NCBI RefSeq assembly: GCF_035917275.1
Contig: NZ_CP108509.1
Coordinates: forward strand, 744,001-808,000
Direction: 5' to 3'
Length of the DNA stretch: 64,000 nucleotides
DNA from: Streptomyces sp. NBC_01237
GTDB lineage: Bacteria > Actinomycetota > Actinomycetes > Streptomycetales > Streptomycetaceae
Shown here: one piece after another, positions 60,926 to 64,000 of the stretch
How the letters are laid out: each line of letters opens with the position of its first letter
How positions within the stretch are numbered: position 1 is the first letter of the stretch
Program-made: the position numbers and the translations under genes
The notes under the pieces: model-generated
What the model saw: the letters and a program-made list of their open reading frames with translations, nothing else
Databases searched by the model: none
What the model was told of the DNA's origin: nothing

Positions 60926-61005
60926 CTCGTGTTCCGACGCATCGACGTCACCCATGACGCCGGTCCGCCTCTGACGGACTGCCACCGGCACCCGTGGAAC
61001 ACGAG
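60926..61005. promoter_or_regulatory. Spaced inverted repeat, possible paired operator
   Basis: CTCGTGTTCC (60926-60935) and its exact complement (60996-61005) lie 60 bases apart, 66-145 bases upstream of the first gene of the operon. The centre spacing of 70 bases is close to whole helical turns, so looping by one regulator is possible. Confidence 0.35.
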
Positions 61006-61366
61006 GTCCATGACGTGCGGACCACATCACTCGGATCAGCAGAACGGATCCGGGCGAGGGGAGCACGGCCGCGAAGCCCGGGGCTCGATGCCTGCCCCCT
61101 CGTTTCGCGTCTCACCGTAACCACGAAGTGGGCGCCGCAGAAGGTTTCACCCATGCACACGAGTCCGGTAATTGAGCACATTCACCACTCTGTCCCCCAC
61201 ACAAATGGCACCAAGAGGAGGCGATCCACCCATCAAACGTGAGCTTCGTCACCGAGCGTTTCTCATGTTCGCCGCCCGTGGCCTGGGAAGGCGCCCGGGC
61301 ACGTCGATGCCGCACGTCACGGGGTGGGCGCACGGCACACCGCGTGAGGCGGTCACCGGCCGGGCA

Positions 61367-61394
61367 CGGGCGACGGGCGACGGGCGACGGGCGA
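61367..61394. repeat. Four tandem copies of a 7-base unit
   Basis: CGGGCGA is repeated four times without spacers. It is a simple-sequence expansion, not a CRISPR array. Confidence 0.7.
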
Positions 61395-61552
61395 GGCTCT
61401 CAAGGCGGTGGTGCGACAGGAGGGGATGGCGCATCGTCCGTACGACGCGGACCGCTGCCGGCGCCGGATGCCCGACCGAACGCCACGCCGTCCTGCGACG
61501 CAGGCCAGCACCCGACCGCACAGCGCCGGTTCGGTGAGGTCTCCTCCTCGCA

Positions 61553-61584
61553 GCCGTCGGCGGTGACCTCCCACCGCCGACGGC
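61553..61584 (-). terminator. Hairpin after the StrR-type regulator
   Basis: A 13-bp perfect stem (GCCGTCGGCGGTG and complement) with a 6-base loop begins about 40 bases after the regulator stop on the - strand. It probably insulates the amino-acid operon from regulator transcription. Confidence 0.7.
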
Positions 61585-61625
61585 ACACCGGCGGTGGTCT
61601 CACCGGACCGCTCACCAGGAGCCGT

Positions 61626-62741
61626 TCATCGGGTCGGGGTCTGCAGCCCGGCGGCCAGCCGCTCCCACTCCCTGGCGTAGTGACTCACCACTTCGGTGAG
61701 GGCTCTGGCGCAGTGCGGTGGGACGGCTGCCAGCAGCTGCTCGCCCGCCGCCAGCCCGTGGGCCTGGCCGTTGAGCCAGCGCAGGAGAGCGCGGCCGCTG
61801 TCCGTGAAGCGAATCGATGGATCGTTGGAGAGAACGTCCATGGCCCGCACCCGGATGCGCGCGGTCCCTCGCGAGGCGGGTTCCGGCGGAGTCGGACGGG
61901 AGACCGGGCCGGAGCATCGCGCGGGCGCCACGGCCACGAGCGCGGTGAGGGACGCGGAGTCCTCGTGCACGGCCGCCGCGGCCGGCACCTGCTCGTCCGA
62001 TTCGGGCACGGCCGTGCAGGACCGCAGTTCCTGCCGCAGGCGGTGCGCGGTGCTGACGGAGACACCGGCCTCCTGGGCCACTTCGCGCAGCGTCGCCCGG
62101 GGCCGCTCCGTCAACAGGGACCGCGCCTTCTCCCGGCGCTCCGGCATGTCGGCCGGGCGCGCCCGGCCGTCCCTGCCCACGCGGGCGACCGAGGGATTCG
62201 ACTGAGGAGATTCCTCAGTCGAACACCTCCCCCGTACTGCCCCTACCGTCTTCGGCGACACCCCTGTGACGGCGGCGATGGCCCGGTCCGACCAGTGGGG
62301 GTGGGTCGCGAGGATGCGCAGGACCGCCGCCTTGCGGTCCCCGAGTGTCAGGGGAAGGCCATGGCTGATGTTGGCCTGCACCGACCGGACGAACAGATCG
62401 GCCGACGCGCCCTCGACATAGCGGACCGTGATGCGGCGTTCCCCGCGCAGGATCGCGGCCCGCAGCCGGTGCATGCCGTCGACCACGCGTCCCGTGTCCC
62501 GGTGCACGAGGATCGGTTCGAACTCGGTCCCGCCCTCCGCCAGTGCCTGCGCATGGCCCTCGCTCAGACCTTCCAGTCGCGGCGAGTCCGCCGGCAGCAG
62601 GGATTCGACCGGCACTGTGTGAATCGTCGACTGCGGTGCGTCAAACAACTGTTCCACCCCTTCTGCTTGCGGTGCCCCTGGGCCGTGTCCGCAGGCGCCT
62701 TCACTGCGAGTCCTCGCCCCTCCGCGCATACGGGATCCCAC
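61626..62741 (-). CDS. StrR-type pathway-specific transcriptional activator (ParB-like fold)
   Basis: The frame encodes up to 371 residues; the true start could be GTG 62657 (VEQLFDAPQ), since neither site has a clear ribosome binding site. Family signatures are strong: PADSPRLEGLSEGHAQAL, ILVHRDTGRVVDGMHRLRAA, VQANISHGLPLTLGDRKAA, HPHWSDRAIAAVTGVSPKTV (helix-turn-helix), and a second helix-turn-helix-like LREVAQEAGVSVSTAHRLR. StrR, NovG and Tei15*-type proteins activate streptomycin, novobiocin and glycopeptide clusters. It probably controls the neighbouring operon, the second NRPS operon, or both. An operator-like site lies within its own coding sequence at 62196-62224. Confidence 0.9.
   Translation of the reverse strand: MGSRMRGGARTRSEGACGHGPGAPQAEGVEQLFDAPQSTIHTVPVESLLPADSPRLEGLSEGHAQALAEGGTEFEPILVHRDTGRVVDGMHRLRAAILRGERRITVRYVEGASADLFVRSVQANISHGLPLTLGDRKAAVLRILATHPHWSDRAIAAVTGVSPKTVGAVRGRCSTEESPQSNPSVARVGRDGRARPADMPERREKARSLLTERPRATLREVAQEAGVSVSTAHRLRQELRSCTAVPESDEQVPAAAAVHEDSASLTALVAVAPARCSGPVSRPTPPEPASRGTARIRVRAMDVLSNDPSIRFTDSGRALLRWLNGQAHGLAAGEQLLAAVPPHCARALTEVVSHYAREWERLAAGLQTPTR
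62196..62224. promoter_or_regulatory. StrR-type operator inside the regulator gene
   Basis: The site reads ATTCGACTG, 11 bases, CAGTCGAAC. The consensus known for StrR is GTTCGACTG-N11-CAGTCGAAC, so 17 of 18 half-site bases match and the spacer length is exact. The spacer itself is mostly palindromic. It lies in the stretch between the ParB-like domain and the second helix-turn-helix. Confidence 0.75.
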
Positions 62742-62867
62742 GCCGTCCTCGTGCCGGGCCGAGGCCGCCGACCGGTATCGGCGCGGGAGGTCCGGGCGGC
62801 ACCGGCGGCGTACGAGGGCCGTGGCGGCGTCACACCGAGCGCACCCCGCGCCGTCGCCCGTCCGGCC

Positions 62868-63230
62868 TCACACCTTCTCGGCGACCACGGTCCTGGGGGC
62901 GAGCCCCCGATAGGTGGTGTACGAGAACGGGCTCAGCAGCAACGGGACGTGCAGATGGCTCGGGTCACCTTGATAGTGGAGCGAGACGATGACTTCCCCG
63001 TACAGGCTGTCGACCGCCCGCTCGGCGAAGTACTCACCGGTTTCGAAGACCAGCCGGTAGGACCCGTACGGCAGGGCCGTGCCGCTCAGCGAGTTGATCC
63101 TCCCCGCGCTGTCGGTCCGCGACCGGGACACGACGGGCCACGCACCGTCCTCCCGGGCGTGCAGGGTGACGACCAGATCCGCGACCGGGCAGCCGCTGCT
63201 GGAATCGATGACCCGAACCGAGATGCTCAT
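62868..63230 (-). CDS. 5-hydroxyisourate hydrolase
   Basis: This 120-residue transthyretin-related protein has the N-terminal ISVRVIDSSSGCPVADL pattern and the C-terminal HLHVPLLLSPFSYTTYRG, including the YRG signature. It hydrolyses 5-hydroxyisourate in urate breakdown. GGGAGGTGA precedes the ATG. The last signature residue is Leu (YRGL) instead of the usual Ser, and the tail extends further by a dozen residues, as in some actinobacterial forms. It is a primary-metabolism gene and probably marks the edge of the cluster. Confidence 0.88.
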   Translation of the reverse strand: MSISVRVIDSSSGCPVADLVVTLHAREDGAWPVVSRSRTDSAGRINSLSGTALPYGSYRLVFETGEYFAERAVDSLYGEVIVSLHYQGDPSHLHVPLLLSPFSYTTYRGLAPRTVVAEKV

Positions 63231-63923
63231 GTGCGGTCACCTCCCGTTCGGTACAGGCCGTTCGGCGTCCGCTCTTCACATGCCATCAACACCGCGTCAC
63301 ATCCTGCGTCATAAGTACGTGAAGGCACTCGCCGGCCGCATGCGGTCCGGGCAGTTCCTCGTCCGGGCCGCATTGTCGCCGGGGCCGACGTGTGCCCTTC
63401 GTGGCACTCCGTGCGGCCCGTCTCTCGCGCCATGCCGTGGGAAAGCCGTCCCGGCCCCGGCGACAATCACCTGCCAAGTGGCGGAAAATCAGCCCCAGAT
63501 GGTGTCGTCCTGGCGGTGGACGCCCGCGAATTCGGCCAGGGTGTACAGCAGAGCCAACATAGCGATCTCCCATGCGGAAACTCATGACCCGGAGGTCCGG
63601 GTGGACACCTCCAGTTCTAGTGAGTTCCCTTTTCGTCCTCCTACCGGAACGCTAAGTACTCGCTAAGCGACCGGGGCCAAAGGACGAGACCGCCCTCGTG
63701 AGTCAACCGCCGGCGCCGATCCGTGGCCATCGCCCTGAAGGGCACCGCGCTCGGCGAGGTGCGGGACCGAGGGATCGCCTTCGCCCGCAGCCGCCCCGTC
63801 AAATTGGGCACGGGTTCCGTCCGCGCCGACGACGAAACCGCCGAACTTCACACGACCGCGCCACCGCAGGGGAGATGACCGGGGTGGGGTCGCCCGTCCT
63901 CGTTCCTCACCCGTGCGCCACGG
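63231..63923. other. Gap with direct repeats and no clear gene
   Basis: Contents: the 5-hydroxyisourate hydrolase promoter, a small - strand frame ending near 63499 (MLALLYTLAEFAGVHRQDD, doubtful), and two copies of CGCTAAG spaced 11 bases apart (63650-63656, 63661-63667). No supported gene. Confidence 0.4.
63650..63667. repeat. Heptamer direct repeat with 11-base period
   Basis: CGCTAAG occurs twice, 11 bases apart. That geometry is used by SARP activators, although the heptamer is not the usual TCGAG type. Confidence 0.35.
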
Positions 63924-64000
63924 CTACTGGCCGACGGCACACACCGCATAGCCGTGGGGGGCGATCACGATCGGAATCTCCTGGTCGATCTCCCACTCGG
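63924..64000 (-). CDS. C-terminal end of an unidentified protein, 5' part outside the window
   Basis: The - strand reads EWEIDQEIPIVIAPHGYAV and then CAVGQ to a TAG at 63924-63926, with codon use like a real gene. Only 25 residues are visible and no family can be named. Confidence 0.45.
   Translation of the reverse strand, partial: EWEIDQEIPIVIAPHGYAVCAVGQ

Larger units (their letters stand above)
60861..61552. other. Regulatory gap upstream of the unusual-amino-acid operon
   Basis: No gene is seen. Contents: a widely spaced inverted repeat (60926-60935 and 60996-61005), a 7-base tandem repeat CGGGCGA in four copies (61367-61394), and a terminator-like hairpin just beyond (61553-61584). The operon promoter is expected in the first 300 bases. 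Confidence 0.5.

Noticed and set aside
61367..61394. Possible CRISPR-like repeat
   Set aside because: It is a 7-base tandem unit without spacers.

Overview
The window is high-GC DNA with GTG/TTG starts, purine-rich ribosome binding sites, rare TTA codons and dense modular peptide synthetases, so it looks like a Streptomyces (or close actinomycete) chromosome, probably an accessory arm region because it also carries two insertion sequences and several decayed genes. Function calls rest on motifs read by eye; no database search was run. Adenylation specificity codes were aligned by eye to GrsA and are provisional.

Layout. 1-8.2 kb: end of a secreted M9 collagenase, a proline racemase/hydroxyproline epimerase coupled to an ornithine cyclodeaminase-family reductase, and two overlapping genes for membrane-anchored secreted proteins. 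8.2-16.3 kb: a patchwork with a cysteine-rich protein, an IS630-type transposase, a small methyltransferase, a complete IS5-type element with matching ends and a TAA target duplication, small membrane and acidic proteins, and an MFS transporter remnant.

16.3-30.2 kb: a first NRPS operon, read right to left: a fused ornithine N-hydroxylase/piperazate synthase, an MbtH protein, A-PCP, C-A-PCP, C-A-PCP-TE, an MFS exporter, an arginine dihydrolase/DDAH-like enzyme and a 2-oxoglutarate/Fe(II) oxygenase. It should make a short (about three-residue) peptide containing piperazic acid, with arginine-to-ornithine supply possibly built in. TTA codons in three of its genes suggest bldA control.

30.2-35.5 kb: a regulatory gap, a pentapeptide-repeat pseudogene, an MpaB-like oxygenase, a UbiA prenyltransferase and an MFS exporter. 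35.5-52.6 kb: a second NRPS operon on the + strand: a protein with a degenerate adenylation domain followed by a Phe-type A domain carrying an N-methyltransferase and PCP, a luciferase-like monooxygenase, C-A-PCP-C-A-PCP-E and C-A-PCP-TE. This predicts an N-methyl-Phe-started tetrapeptide.

52.6-60.9 kb: a tightly coupled - strand operon converging on it: a meta-cleavage-type hydratase, acylating aldehyde dehydrogenase, aldolase, acyl carrier protein, HisC-type aminotransferase and LnmK-like acyltransferase/decarboxylase, followed by APS kinase and both sulfate adenylyltransferase subunits. The first six look like a catabolic module run in the building direction to make an unusual gamma-hydroxy or unsaturated amino acid, comparable to nikkomycin NikA/NikB/NikT. 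61.6-62.7 kb: a StrR-type regulator that contains a near-perfect StrR-type operator inside its own coding sequence. The window ends with 5-hydroxyisourate hydrolase, a gap, and the tail of another gene.
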